64,000 bases of DNA from Leishmania infantum JPCM5 (GCF_000002875.2 NC_009411.2:558001-622000); one strand, 5' to 3'; shown: positions 11,014 through 22,418, counted from the first letter of the stretch. A program made the numbers and translations. Notes: generated by a model from the letters alone, not told the origin.

Positions 11014-12536
11014 AGCAGAAAACGAAAAGAGAACGCGAATGCGCTACTGTTACTCCGCCATCGTTGGCGACGGAAGAGGTGGGGTGAGACGCAGCCTTGC
11101 TTTTTGCGTTTCTTCCCAAGGCACCAAAGACGGTGACACTACGGCGGAGGGACAGAGACGTGGCCGTGTAGCGTCTCTCTTACGTCCTTGTTGTTGACGC
11201 AGCAGGCACCAGTAGCACTGGCCGATGCTGCTGCTGTTTCGCAGCCCCCTACTTCCTACTCTCTCGCGCGTCCCCTTTGAGAACTCTTCTTTCCTCCCCA
11301 CGTCACCAACTGCCCCCGATTACATACCCCAAATCGCGACTTTAGAGTGACATAGTCGCTACGATTGTGCACACGCTCGGCTGACTCAGTCGCATACACT
11401 CACTCATCCCACACGCACTCCAACCCACACGCGCATCCTTCGCTGTGCGCGCTCACCGAGCTGCTTCGCCACGCCGTCTCTTTATTTCACGCGGACCATA
11501 CACACGGGCACACAAGCATAGGCCGAAGGAGGCGTTCCTAGTATAGCATTATTTAGCGCTGCTCTGCCCCTTCCACGTATCTGTCTGCTCCCAACCACGT
11601 CCTCCCTTGTTTGAGTTTTTTTTTTCCTTTGCTATGGACCCCTCTTCTGCATCCGGGCCTTCTTCTCTTCCTTTGTTGTTGTTGTCGGTTCCATCTCAGG
11701 CATCTCTGCTTCTTTGCCCATCCCACACACGCACACACACCATTTTCTGTGTTGTTGTGTCTCTGTGAGTTTTGATCAAAGGTGCTTGGGAACGGAAGGC
11801 GAAAGCGTGCGTTGCGCGGCTGCTTCCTCCTCCGACGACGACGCTGCTTCGCAGTTGTGTGCTGCCTCTCCTCTTTTTTTTTTCGCTCTCTTTCTCTGCT
11901 CTTCTTCTGAGTGGAGCTGCGGGCAGGATAAGGACAGCCAAGACAAGCCGGGCGTGGCGCTGCGTAGTTTCTGTTGCTGTTATTTGTGTTTCCGCGTGTT
12001 TTGCGTGCGTGCCGGTGAGACGTAGTTGTGACGTGTTGCGCGTCACCTTTGCCTGGGCCTGTATGTTTGTCTTCCCCTTCCCTCCTTTTTTTGGTTGTTT
12101 GTTTCTCTCTTGGGCTCTCCCTTTTCTGCCCATTTGCCATTGCATATGTGCTTAGTGAAGTGAAAGCACGTTCCCCCCTCCTCCCCTCAACCACCATTCC
12201 CTGGCAGCTCACCGCATAACGTCTTGCCGCCTACTCCCCCTCCCTCTCTCTCTCCCTCACTGCCTGCCTCACAGTGCACCCCACCGTCTCCCCTCAGCAC
12301 CCGCGCCTGCGTGACCAGGTCTTCGAGAGGCGCGCCTGATATCTCGCGTTCTTCCCTTTGCCCATCTCTTATCAGGCACAGCAACGTCGTTCCTGTCAGC
12401 CTCGTGTCTGGCCTTCTTTCCTTTCCCCCAGCGCAGTCGCCCTCCCACGAAACGACGGCGGTACAGCACAAAAACGAACAAAGGGAAAGAAAACATACAT
12501 AAAGGTAGCCCCGAGCTCTATTTTTCTTTTGTTATT

Positions 12537-12552
12537 GTGTGTGTGTGTGTGT
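12537..12552. repeat. (GT)8 microsatellite
   Basis: Sixteen bases of GT dinucleotide, followed nearby by T- and C-runs in the upstream region of the kinase gene. Confidence 0.95.
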
Positions 12553-12704
12553 CTGTGCTTCATTGGTATCTCTGCGTACGCACTTCGTCACTCCTGCGGC
12601 CGTTTTCTTTGTTAATTTTACCCCCCCTCCCCTCCCCATCTTTTTTTTTTCGGTTCTGGTCGAGCATTTGTTTTTGTTTCTTCTGTTGGTGTTGGCAGTG
12701 ATCG

Positions 12705-12725
12705 TGGTGGTGGTGGTGGTGGTGG
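12705..12725. repeat. (TGG)7 microsatellite
   Basis: Seven tandem TGG triplets in noncoding sequence between the coiled-coil gene and the kinase gene. Confidence 0.95.
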
Positions 12726-13079
12726 TGCGTGTGCTCCTCACAGGAATACGAGAACACCTTCTCATTTTTTCTTCTTGTCGTTGTGAGTGCCTGGGTTCTT
12801 CTTTGCCCTCCCTCTCCACATCGCACATCACACACACTCGCTCGTTCTCTCTTTGAACCTTTTTACTTTTTCGTTGTTCCTCTCTGTTCTCTCTCTCTCG
12901 TGCTTGTTGCATACTTGACCCTGCCTGTCTGCGTGTGCGTCCCTGTCGGTGTATCTGTTTCTCTGGGTGTGGGTGTGCGCTTGTGTGCCCCCATTGGCTG
13001 CCTCGGCCCTGCGTGCACGGTGATTAGTCTTGCTCCCTCCTTCGACTGTGATGCGCTTTGCGTGCCGTTGCGCACCGAC

Positions 13080-13127
13080 ACTCCCTCTTTTCCATCTCTC
13101 CCCCTCCCCCCCCCCGCACGTGCACAG
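13080..13127 (+). promoter_or_regulatory. Candidate spliced-leader acceptor for the protein kinase gene
   Basis: A strong C/T tract (13080-13115, including a long C run) leads to CACAG, with AG at 13126-13127. The first ATG after it is 13185, giving a 57-nt 5'UTR. Confidence 0.6.
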
Positions 13128-13184
13128 GCTTTCTTTCCTTATTACGTGTTCTGCGACGATACCGACGCGTAGGCTGGAGATCGT

Positions 13185-16100
13185 ATGAGCTCTTCACCAT
13201 CTGACACTCACTCGTCTGCCTTCCCTGATGCCACTAGCGTTGCTGCTGCCTTCTCACGTGACGACTTCTTCGAGTGCCCTCGGTGCCACCGACATTGCAA
13301 GAGTCGGACGTGGTTCCTGAAGCACTTGGAGGCGTGCTCCAAGAGCGCCAGCTCCTCCAGCACGCACGGCAATACGGTATCAGGCGAGGGCAGCGGTGGA
13401 TCCCCCAGGACGGCAGCGTTCGCCACAAAGGTCAAGAACCACCACCGTCACCCTTCGCGTAGCTCCGCCACAGAGGACGTCACGCCGCTGCTGCTCGAGT
13501 CGGCGACATCGACAACCTCGTCGTCGTCCGCTACGTCGTACTCGCACGTGCACAGTCACAAGCCGTCAGGGCTGACCCACCCGACGGGCAGTAGTGGTCG
13601 CGAGGTGGCCCCTTCCCACTTGATAGAGGCAGGGCTCAGCGCCGACACTGGACTCTCGCGCAGCTCTGCCGTTGGCTTTGGCGGGTACCGCGACGGGCGG
13701 AGAGAATCAAATAACACGACGCCGACGGCAACCTCGCAGGCGTCGCCTCACTGGCCCATTGATGATCTGCCCATAGCTAGTTCAGCCTCCGGCGTCGGCA
13801 CAGGTGCCGGCGGTAGCATCGTAGCCAACGGGATGTCTAGACCAACGAGCCCCTCGCAGGGAAGCTCATTGTATGCTGGAAGTCCGCGTGGTCTTCGTGC
13901 GGGTGAGAGCTGCGGCGAGAGCGGCTCTGCTCACGCATCAACGGCGTTTGGACGCACCTCTGCCCCGGCCGCTGCGGCGGCCTCATCGTCTTTCTCCACG
14001 GCACAACGTGATGAGGCAGAACAGCATCGGCAGCCGGCACGTCAGGACAGCTTTCGGCTACAGTCAGACTTCACCTGGACGCAGTACACCCCCAGTGCTT
14101 CGGAAGAGGATGGCGACGACGAGGCGCTGGGCGAACACGACGGCTCTATCCTCGACCACTCCAGCCGGCAGTTGTTGCGGAGCCTTGGCCGCGTGCAAAG
14201 GGGCAACAACCCGGCACCGCGCGAGGCTGGTACCTCGCTCTGCAGCATTGGTGCAGACCGATTGATGGCTCCCGGTGACGCGGACAAGACCCCAGATAGA
14301 TGGGCGTATGAGCAGCAGCTCAGCGGGAAAAGCAGCCACCACAGAAGCACTCCCCCAAGCGCGGCTGGAGACGTCGGTCGCCACACGGCGACAGGGATGC
14401 TGCAAGGCGCCAGCTTCCCTCTGGAAGGCGAGCAGCAAATGCAGCGGCGTTTCTCGGCATCCATCAGCGAGTTCTCCCCCACAGAGTGCAACGTAATCGG
14501 CGCGGCAGATGGGTCTCAGAGTGTTGGAAGCGCCTCCAACAGCGACCGCTTTCACCGCTCAGCGCGCGACAGCGCGTCCCCTGTGAGCCCCATCTGCATG
14601 TCCTCAGCCTCGCCAATGTTCGTGCAGGCGACAGGGAGTCCCAGCTTGCTACATATCAACGTGTCGCCTACGAGCACCACCGCCGCTGGCAGCAGCATGA
14701 GCCGACTCAATGGAATGAACGCCAGCTCGAGTGGTGGCGGCGGTCGTACCCCGCGCCACGGCGATCGCAGCGGCGCCGTCACCCCTCGCGCCATCTCCTT
14801 CCAGCGCGGGCGCGCCGTCGGCTCCGGCGGCTTCGGCATTGTCTACCAGGCGATCCTCTCCGATGGCTCCCTCGCGGCTGTGAAGGAGCTGAAGCTCGAG
14901 AACGCTAACTTGAAAGCGATCGACCGCGAGGTGCGCGCCATGAGCAGCATCCCCCCACATCCGAATTGCGTCCGCTACCTCGGGTCGCGCTACAGTGCGC
15001 ATCACTACTACATCATAATGGAGTACATTAGCGGTGGCAGCATCAACTCCTTGCGCAAGTCGGTGGGGCGGTTCCGCGAGTCGGTCTTCCAGCGCTATGC
15101 GTACATGGTGCTTCTCGGCCTTTCTCACCTCCACGCAAACGGCATCTTGCACCGCGACATCAAAGGCGCGAACGTGCTGCTCGACGAGAGCGGATGTGCG
15201 AAGATTGTCGACTTCGGCTGTAGTGGCAACCTGAACCAAGCCACGACAACGCTGAGCGGCGGTGGCACTCCACTGTGGATGGCTCCGGAGGTGTGCCGGG
15301 GCGAGCCAGCCACGGAGAAGTCCGATGTCTGGGCCTTTGGCTGCCTGTGCCTAGAGATGACAAACGACACCGGGATGCCGTGGAACTTCCCCCCCGGCAT
15401 GACCCTGCAGGGTGTTGTGTACGCGTTGGCCTGCGCCAAGTCGCCACCCGCCATCCCGACCGATCTTTCTCTCGAGGCGCAGGATTTCCTGCGGCGCTGC
15501 CTGCGGATCGATCCAGGCGAGCGAGCCACTGTGGCGGAGCTCTTGCAGCACCCCTTTTTTGACGTGGACCTGATGGAAGATTCAGAAGAGGACGAGCTGC
15601 TGTCGTCCTACGGGGCGAGCGCGCGGCAGTCGGCCGTGAAGCGAGCTGTCCGGCAAGTGAACCTTAGCAGTGCGCTTGACGCCGCGGCGCACCAGCAGGA
15701 GCGGCAGCAGTACCGTGGCGAGGGCGATGAGGTAGGCGGCGGTGCCAAGGACATGCAAGTGAGCTCTCCGGTGCAGGTCTTTGCAGGTATGTCTCTACCG
15801 TCACAAGGAATGCACAGCAGCGGTCACAGGCCCATTTCGGACCCCGATGCAGGTGCCCTTTTACGGTCGCCGAATTCGCATTCGAAGAGCGCCTCGGGCC
15901 CCCAGCTTGATCACTACACCCGCAGCGTGAATATCGGTTTCAGCTTGCAGGCCGTGGATGAGGATGACGACGACGATGGCGGCGGTGCTGAAAAGGCTGA
16001 GGACAACGTAGGCCCAAGCCATAACCTTCTTGGAGGATCCCCACCGGCCATTCCAGAGACGGCTGCGTCGACCGATCGCTGTCGCACGACATCGTTCAAG

Positions 16101-17747
16101 TCCGCCGGTGTGGAGGAGGACGAGAACGAGTACACGCAGATGATCACGGAAATTATCACTCAGGCACGCGAGGCGTACACCGACGAGGAGCGCCGCTTGA
16201 CGGAGCGGCGGCGGAGGCTAAACATGATGCACCGGAGCAGCGACGAGGACACTTCCCTCACAGCCACCATGAGCAGCGGCAGCGACACCAGCAACAACGG
16301 CGGCAGCGCCGGCAGCGCCGGCTGCAGCTTTGCTGAGGAGGGGGAGAGGAGCGAGCACGTTGATATCGAGAGTGACTTGAGTACTCTCAGCGGCAGCGAT
16401 GGGGATGTCGGGGCCCGCAGCCGTTCTGTTGGTGGTCCTCGTCGCCACTCGCTCGGGACTACGTGGCGCGATCAGTCTGCACGCGCCTCAGCCGCCACTG
16501 AGAACTCAGAGGAGCTGCTGCAGAACACAGACAGGGAAGTGCCGCATCACGAGCCGGCATGCGCAGCTCGAGTAAAGGATCCCACCGCGCCCTCTGCGTC
16601 TGCGTTGTCGGCTTGTCGTAGCCGATTCCCCGGGTCCGACGCACGCGCAAGCACGACCCTTGCGGCGACATCACCGACCAGCGCACACGTCGGATCGTGG
16701 GACACATCCATCTCACTCTACGCAACCAGTCCTTCTTCAAGTACGCGAGGCTTGGAAGCTGGTCCACAGTTTCAGCGGTCGCCCCACGGTTTAGTGCTTC
16801 CTCTTCCTCTTGCCTCCTCGTACCCGCGACAACAGCAGCAGCAGCAGCAACAGCAACAGCAGCGCCCCTGCCCGGTCTCGCCGCCGACGCGCCAGAGAGA
16901 GGTCATGAGGAGGGAGCTCCCACGCGATAAGAGTCGCTCTCGAGGCGGCGCGTCCTTCGGCAAATCGCCTTACGACGGCGTTGTCGCGAAGGCGGCTGGC
17001 GGTGTCGCACGCGCGCCGCGCGAGCCTGGAGGCCCCGTCGGGGTGGCCACTACGATTCGGCAGCCGGCTGGCTCCTCTCCCCTCTCGCCGCACACCTCCG
17101 CGAGTGCGGAGACCCCGCCTCCCCTTTCCAGCTCTCCCGCTACTCAGAGCAGCACCATCTGTGGCGCTGTTCTCAGTGAGCGCAGCAGCAGCTCGCGTAC
17201 CCCGCCGCTTACGGTTGGGGGACCGCACCGCCAGACTCCACCACAGCCGCTGGCCACGACGACCGCGACTTCATCTGCACACTCCGACATCGTTGCCTGC
17301 CCGATCGAGTGGTACACGGGTGGCTCGGGTAGACTTGACGTCAGCAGCGCCACCTGGCGTACAGGTGCGTCCGGCCATCTGCCCAAGGAGCTCTCCATGG
17401 CACAGAAGGAGATGCAGGAGATGCTGGACTGGGGGACCAGCAGCGATCGACATCACGCCTTGTCCTCCTCGTCGCCGGACATAGGCCGGCGTAGCTCCAA
17501 AGCGTTGCCGACGGCCACCAATAGCGCCGTTCGCGGAGGTGAAGGCCATCACAATCATCATCGTCTTCACCATTTGTGTCACAACCATGGCGACGATCTC
17601 GACTCCGAATGCACCGCCGAAGCGGAGTCGCTTTCACACCATGAGTCGAGGGGGCTGTCGGCGACGGAGACGGTGGCCGCTGCGCAGCAGCCGGCAAAGC
17701 GCAAGTTATGGGGTCTCGGCATTTTTCGTAATCTGAGGAGCAAGTAG
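13185..17747 (+). CDS. Protein kinase, STE11/MAPKKK-like, with N-terminal zinc finger, 1520 aa
   Basis: Probable serine/threonine kinase of the STE group. The kinase domain spans about residues 540-795. The glycine loop GSGGFG starts near 545, and the VKEL lysine is at ~567. The catalytic loop HRDIKGAN is near 656, the KGAN form being typical of STE11/MAPKKK. DFG is at ~676, followed by a Gly/Thr-rich activation segment, then APE at ~700 and DVWAFGC. Before it, residues 31-51 hold C-x2-C-x12-H-x3-C (C31, C34, H47, C51), a ZC2HC-type finger. The other flanks are Ser/Gly/Thr-rich disordered sequence. The C-terminal half has acidic blocks and a Gln run near residue 1215. The catalytic Lys, Asp and Asp are all present, so activity is expected. 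A MAP-kinase cascade role follows from the family; the pathway is unknown. Confidence 0.9.
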   Translation: MSSSPSDTHSSAFPDATSVAAAFSRDDFFECPRCHRHCKSRTWFLKHLEACSKSASSSSTHGNTVSGEGSGGSPRTAAFATKVKNHHRHPSRSSATEDVTPLLLESATSTTSSSSATSYSHVHSHKPSGLTHPTGSSGREVAPSHLIEAGLSADTGLSRSSAVGFGGYRDGRRESNNTTPTATSQASPHWPIDDLPIASSASGVGTGAGGSIVANGMSRPTSPSQGSSLYAGSPRGLRAGESCGESGSAHASTAFGRTSAPAAAAASSSFSTAQRDEAEQHRQPARQDSFRLQSDFTWTQYTPSASEEDGDDEALGEHDGSILDHSSRQLLRSLGRVQRGNNPAPREAGTSLCSIGADRLMAPGDADKTPDRWAYEQQLSGKSSHHRSTPPSAAGDVGRHTATGMLQGASFPLEGEQQMQRRFSASISEFSPTECNVIGAADGSQSVGSASNSDRFHRSARDSASPVSPICMSSASPMFVQATGSPSLLHINVSPTSTTAAGSSMSRLNGMNASSSGGGGRTPRHGDRSGAVTPRAISFQRGRAVGSGGFGIVYQAILSDGSLAAVKELKLENANLKAIDREVRAMSSIPPHPNCVRYLGSRYSAHHYYIIMEYISGGSINSLRKSVGRFRESVFQRYAYMVLLGLSHLHANGILHRDIKGANVLLDESGCAKIVDFGCSGNLNQATTTLSGGGTPLWMAPEVCRGEPATEKSDVWAFGCLCLEMTNDTGMPWNFPPGMTLQGVVYALACAKSPPAIPTDLSLEAQDFLRRCLRIDPGERATVAELLQHPFFDVDLMEDSEEDELLSSYGASARQSAVKRAVRQVNLSSALDAAAHQQERQQYRGEGDEVGGGAKDMQVSSPVQVFAGMSLPSQGMHSSGHRPISDPDAGALLRSPNSHSKSASGPQLDHYTRSVNIGFSLQAVDEDDDDDGGGAEKAEDNVGPSHNLLGGSPPAIPETAASTDRCRTTSFKSAGVEEDENEYTQMITEIITQAREAYTDEERRLTERRRRLNMMHRSSDEDTSLTATMSSGSDTSNNGGSAGSAGCSFAEEGERSEHVDIESDLSTLSGSDGDVGARSRSVGGPRRHSLGTTWRDQSARASAATENSEELLQNTDREVPHHEPACAARVKDPTAPSASALSACRSRFPGSDARASTTLAATSPTSAHVGSWDTSISLYATSPSSSTRGLEAGPQFQRSPHGLVLPLPLASSYPRQQQQQQQQQQQRPCPVSPPTRQREVMRRELPRDKSRSRGGASFGKSPYDGVVAKAAGGVARAPREPGGPVGVATTIRQPAGSSPLSPHTSASAETPPPLSSSPATQSSTICGAVLSERSSSSRTPPLTVGGPHRQTPPQPLATTTATSSAHSDIVACPIEWYTGGSGRLDVSSATWRTGASGHLPKELSMAQKEMQEMLDWGTSSDRHHALSSSSPDIGRRSSKALPTATNSAVRGGEGHHNHHRLHHLCHNHGDDLDSECTAEAESLSHHESRGLSATETVAAAQQPAKRKLWGLGIFRNLRSK

Positions 17748-19682
17748 AGTTTTTGCGTCTGTGCTTGCGGCGTCGGGCGTGTGAGCAACAGCGACAGCGG
17801 GTGAGAGATGCAGCAAGCGGGAGTGCCGCCGTGTGCATGTGACTGACCGTGTCTTGGCATCGATGCATGCGATGAGGTGAAATGGACATCATCGCCCCTT
17901 CCTTGTGTTACACTCCCGCCCACCACCGGCTCCCTCTCTATTCCCTCCGCTTTATGCCGTCATCCGTTTTGTCACCGCCTCATCCTCCTCCCTCGTCTTG
18001 GTGACGAGAGCGAGAGCGAGAGAGAGGGAGGGCAACTAGGCCATGTGTGAGGCGGTGGAGGGGTGGTGGTGAAGCGGAGATTGGATAAATGGGACCGGCA
18101 GGCAGACAGCGGAAAGGAGTGAGATGGCTTGCAGCATAAGGGATGGCAGGGAGCGGGGCAGGTCGGTGGTGTCTTCAAGAATAGCCGATTCTCGCGTCCT
18201 TTGCAACCTTTCTTTCCCGTGCTGTTTTCTTTACACATCTCCCATAGACTCCACGCGTCTCGTTGTGTCCTGCTCTTTCACGTTGTTTTTCTGACCGGGT
18301 ACTCACACACCCGGTCGTACACCTCGTGTGGTGCCCCTCTACCTCCTCCTCATTTTGTCTTCCTCCCGCTTGGGTTGCCTCACCTGCTACGGTTGCTTGT
18401 GCACCTCTTCCGTTCCTCTGCCCGTACCCTGCGCCGTTCCCCTCCCCCCCTCGCCATCCGACAGCGGCGCCTCCTCTCCCCGTCCGTGTCCACACTCCAC
18501 CTGCCTTGTTCCCTCGTATTTTCTAGTTTCATTGCCTCTCTGCGCGTTACTTCGTAATGCGCACTGTTCATCGGTCCTTGTATCCCCCTTCAACGCGTTG
18601 CTTCCGTTGTCTCTTTTCCTCTGCGTGTGCTTGCCCGTTCTTTGTCCGTCTGTTTTGATGCCTTCCCCCATACCCCGCCGACCTGAGGCCGAATACTTGT
18701 ATTTCGTCTGTATGTGTGTGCGCACGTCGCTGGCTCGCTTTCTAGTGACTTTCCTTGCTTATCACATACTCTGATGTCCTTGTCTATTTCTGTGTATGTG
18801 TACTGTCTGCGTGTCTGACACTTGAACACCAGTGCGCCTGTGTGCATGCATATGAGTGTTTACCGTCTCGTGGTTTCAAGTGCTCCCTCTCTCTTTCCTT
18901 TTTCCGCCTCCCCCTCCTCCCTCCTCTTGCTTTATGCGCGTGTGTGTGTGTTCAGCCTTTCCGCCTTGCTTCCCGAGCTTCGCTTAAGACACACGAAAAG
19001 AGAGGGGTATACACCACCTACTCAGTAGCAACAACGTGAGCAGCGTACCTTCGGCACCACGGTAGACAAGGGCAAATGGGCGGGCTTGAGGTATGTATGT
19101 GTGTGTATGTGTGAGCAGACGCGGTAGGCACACCGGTGATAGCACCAAACAATCGCTGTGCCCCCGCCTCTAATTTTTTGTTGTTGTTGTTGTTGTTCGC
19201 CGTTTGGGGCATGCGAATGTTTTGCGTTGTTTTCCCTCTCTCGTGCGTTGCGCTTTGTTTTATACGCTTGTGTCCGGATAGAGTGGGGAGCCCTCATACG
19301 AAGCAAAAAAAAAAACTACAGGCGTGCGTGGGCCGTCCCGCTGTCTCTGAAGAATGGATGCGCGGATGTCCGCGTACCCCCTTTTTGTTTAGGAACCGGC
19401 CTTCCTTACTGCGCACTTCACGCATACACGCACACGCACACGCACACGCGAGCGCACATATATCCCTGCGTGCCTTCAATGAAACTCTGCACCCCTCTTC
19501 ATCTGCCACTCTTCTCTGCTCTCTGCTCCGTCCCCTGCCTCCCTTGACTGCCTTTTACTTGTTCCCTTTCTATTTCCTCGGGCCTCGCAACCTTCGTTGT
19601 GCGCTCAACACTCACAACATACGCACCCACAAATCGTTGCGTCACGGCCTCCCCTGCTGCTTTGCAGTTCCCTTTCGCAACG
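17748..19682. other. Intergenic region
   Basis: No supportable gene. C/T-rich with T runs and a (TTG)n-like tract near 19180-19196. It holds the kinase 3'UTR and the upstream region of the P0 gene. Confidence 0.65.
19630..19667 (+). promoter_or_regulatory. Candidate spliced-leader acceptor for ribosomal P0
   Basis: A C/T-rich tract ends in TTTGCAG, with AG at 19666-19667, only 15 nt before the P0 ATG. The short pyrimidine-rich 5'UTR is typical of trypanosomatid ribosomal protein genes. Confidence 0.65.
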
Positions 19683-20654
19683 ATGCCGTCTATCACCACT
19701 GCCAAGCGCGAGTACGAGGAGCGCCTCGTCGACTGCCTGACCAAGTACAGCTGCGTGCTGTTCGTGGGCATGGACAACGTCCGCTCGCAGCAGGTGCACG
19801 ATGTGCGCCGTGCGCTGCGCGGCAAGGCCGAGTTCATTATGGGCAAGAAGACGCTGCAGGCGAAGATCGTGGAGAAGCGCGCGCAAGCCAAGGACGCGAG
19901 CCCCGAGGCGAAGCGCTTCAACGATCAGTGTGAGGAGTACAACCTGCTGAGCGGCAACACCGGCCTCATCTTCACTAACAACGCTGTCCAGGAGATCACC
20001 TCTGTGCTTGACGCGCACCGCGTGAAGGCCCCGGCGCGTGTCGGAGCGATTTCCCCGTGCGACGTGGTTGTGCCTGCTGGCAGCACCGGCATGGAGCCGA
20101 CCCAGACGTCCTTCTTCCAGGCGCTGAACATTGCGACGAAGATTGCCAAGGGTATGGTGGAGATCGTGACGGAGAAGAAGGTGCTGAGCGTCGGCGACAA
20201 GGTGGACAACTCGACGGCGACGCTGCTGCAAAAGCTGAACATCAGCCCGTTCTACTACCAGGTGAATGTGCTGTCCGTGTGGGACCGCGGTGTGCTGTTC
20301 ACCCGCGAGGACCTCATGATGACGGAGGACATGGTGGAGAAGATGCTGATGGAAGGCCTGAGCAACGTTGCGGCGATGGCGCTGGGTGCTGGCATCCCGA
20401 CGTCTTCGACGATTGGCCCGATGCTGGTGGACGCCTTCAAGAACCTGCTGGCTGTCTCCGTGGCGACCTCGTACGAGTTCGAGGAGCACAACGGCAAGGA
20501 GCTGCGCGAGGCCGCGATCAACGGCCTGCTGGCCGGCTCTGGCTCGGCTGCTGCGGAGCCCGCCGCTGCCGCGCCGGCCGCCCCTAGCGCTGCTGCCAAG
20601 GAGGAGCCGGAGGAGAGCGACGAGGACGACTTCGGCATGGGCGGTCTCTTCTAA
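19683..20654 (+). CDS. 60S acidic ribosomal protein P0 (L10 family), 323 aa
   Basis: Core protein of the ribosomal stalk. It binds the GTPase-associated centre of large-subunit rRNA and anchors P1/P2 dimers that recruit elongation factors. The full-length family architecture is visible. The N-terminal L10 domain (about 1-110) includes [17 protein letters not shown] and the GKKT rRNA-contact region. The insertion domain (about 110-185) contains the CDVVVPAG and [10 protein letters not shown] signatures. Then come the P1/P2-binding helices and an Ala-rich hinge (about 290-305). The tail ends in [14 protein letters not shown], the divergent trypanosomatid P0 tail rather than the usual DDDMGFGLFD. 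The start ATG is fixed by the acceptor 15 nt upstream. The gene is highly codon-biased, as expected for abundant expression. Only one copy lies in this window, although tandem copies are reported in L. infantum. Confidence 0.97.
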   Translation: MPSITTAKREYEERLVDCLTKYSCVLFVGMDNVRSQQVHDVRRALRGKAEFIMGKKTLQAKIVEKRAQAKDASPEAKRFNDQCEEYNLLSGNTGLIFTNNAVQEITSVLDAHRVKAPARVGAISPCDVVVPAGSTGMEPTQTSFFQALNIATKIAKGMVEIVTEKKVLSVGDKVDNSTATLLQKLNISPFYYQVNVLSVWDRGVLFTREDLMMTEDMVEKMLMEGLSNVAAMALGAGIPTSSTIGPMLVDAFKNLLAVSVATSYEFEEHNGKELREAAINGLLAGSGSAAAEPAAAAPAAPSAAAKEEPEESDEDDFGMGGLF

Positions 20655-21983
20655 GCGACTCGCTATCCGCCACCCAGCACCGTCGAGTGTTCGTGCGTTC
20701 GCATGGTGGACAGTGGCGAGCGTGTGATGCCCTTGGATCATCAGGAAGCAACTCTCTCCCTTTCTCTGGGTGTTCTTCGTTTCTTCTTTCATTTGTTTTT
20801 GATCGCCGTGCGCCGCTGCGGCGATCGCTCAGTTCTTATTTTCGATCAACCAACAACGAAGGAGACGACAGCAGACACGCGACACATCTTCACGGAGGAA
20901 AGGGACGACGTACTAGCCGACATGGTGAGCAAACCATGCTGCAGCGGACCCTTGGGTGTGCCTGTACGTGCCGCACGCGCCCCACGAGATGACAGGGAGT
21001 GCTGTGTACGTGTGCGCGTGTGGGAGGGGGATGGCGGTGTGCTAGTGCTGCCCAGCTGCGCGATGTGCTTCTTTTTCCCTCAGCTGACCCACGCTCGTGC
21101 GGCTGCTGATGGGGTACGCACGTCGCCCGCGTTGGCCCTTCCTCACCCCTCCTCCTCCTTCACAAGAGCGTGCATTGTGTCGCAGCTGCCCACTCAATGC
21201 ACGGTAGCTCATTCTCCGTCTCGCTCTCTGTCGATGTGCTGCCATGACGTGCACGTAACAGAGAACTGATGATGGGACGGGGGCAAGGGCGAGAGGGGCT
21301 AGCAGGCACCAGGCGTGTGCGCGTACGCTCGTGCGTGTTGTCCCGCGTGCCGAAGCAAGGCTCTCTCGCAGACCGTATTCAAGATGCAACCCTGCGCACA
21401 TGCCTCTGTGGCTTGCAGCACAGAAAATGATGTGTCTACCGCTTCGTTCTCCCCTTTCATCCTCTTGCTTTTTGAAATTCCTTTTTTTTCGCGTGCCTGC
21501 TCCTCCTCGCGATACGCGGCACGCCTCCACCTCACTCGCTGTGGTGACTTCCACTCAACAATGCTGCATGCATGGGCACTCTGCCGCAGTTCTCTGCGAC
21601 GTGCCCTCCCTCTGACCTACTCGTGGTCTTGAACGGTGCGTCCATGAACATCATTGCTCGCCGCTGCCACTTCACCCAGCTCATCACGTGCGCCGTCTTG
21701 CGACGCTGCTTCTTCCCTCTGTGAGATGCAGATATCTGTTGCGTGGTGCCTAGACGCGCATATCACATACCCTCCTCCCTTCCTCCGTGTGACCCCCGCA
21801 CCCCTTGTTCCATCATATCGGCCAGCACAGGGAAACTCACACCTACACCCCATCTCGCATAGATTGCCCATTGGCGACGCATCACCGCATCGCCGGTAAT
21901 TCGGTGACGCCCGCTTCTGTCTTGATTGGTTAGGCGCTTTGCCAATCTTTTTTTTTTTTAGTAGGCCGTCTTTGACGTCGCGC
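20655..21983. other. Intergenic region after P0
   Basis: No supportable gene and no second P0 copy. Mixed-composition 3'UTR-like sequence turns C/T-rich toward the next acceptor. Confidence 0.65.
21948..21961 (+). promoter_or_regulatory. Candidate spliced-leader acceptor for the 144-aa gene
   Basis: A T12 run (21948-21959) is followed directly by AG at 21960-21961, with a second AG at 21963-21964, about 20 nt before the ATG at 21984. This very short 5'UTR fixes the start. Confidence 0.65.
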
Positions 21984-22418
21984 ATGTCGCGAGTGCTTAC
22001 GGTGCTGCTAACGTACGACGACCCGGAGTGCGGCGGCGCGGCGGATGCGCTGGTGGAGCACCTGGAGCGTGATGCGGTCGCTGTGGAGGGGCACTGCCAG
22101 CTCTCCGTGAAGCCGATTCAGGTGCTGCAAAACGGTTCTCACCGCGATGCCCTCTACGGCTCACTGCAAGACCTGTTTCAAATGAAACCGCAAGACATCT
22201 ACGTCATCGCGTTCCTCAAGGGATCGCAGCCGGAGGAGTACCGCAAGGTGAATGAGCTGTGCAACAGCGTGCGTCCCAATCCCGTGAAGTGCCAGGTGCT
22301 GACACACTTGGCGAACTACAACGATGTCGGCCTCATCATTCGTAATTTGGTGCGTCTGGTGCTGGATGAGATGACAAAGGAGGAGGCGAGCCTCGGCAGC
22401 ACTGAGCCGTCCAAGTAG
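21984..22418 (+). CDS. Conserved small cytosolic protein of unknown function, 144 aa
   Basis: I do not recognise a family. The start MSRVLTVLLTYDD follows the splice acceptor by about 20 nt; the upstream in-frame extension is only the translated T-run. The protein has alternating hydrophobic strands and helices (VLTVLLTYDD, DIYVIAFLKGSQ, VGLIIRNLVRLVLDEM), consistent with a compact alpha/beta fold. There is no signal peptide, membrane span or low-complexity region. Good codon bias and its compactness suggest a conserved single-domain protein. A Lys/Glu/Ser-rich tail follows the last helix. It sits between ribosomal P0 and an unrelated unknown, so context gives no functional clue. Confidence 0.75.
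   Translation: MSRVLTVLLTYDDPECGGAADALVEHLERDAVAVEGHCQLSVKPIQVLQNGSHRDALYGSLQDLFQMKPQDIYVIAFLKGSQPEEYRKVNELCNSVRPNPVKCQVLTHLANYNDVGLIIRNLVRLVLDEMTKEEASLGSTEPSK

Larger units (their letters stand above)
10488..13184. other. Intergenic region with microsatellites
   Basis: No supportable gene in 2.7 kb. The sequence is strongly C/T-rich with several T runs and short CA, GT and TGG repeats. Short frames on both strands are low complexity and rejected. The long distance is typical of Leishmania 3'UTR plus intergenic sequence. Confidence 0.65.

Noticed and set aside
19605..20792. 395-codon minus-strand frame
   Set aside because: Antisense shadow of the P0 gene caused by its GC-rich third positions.
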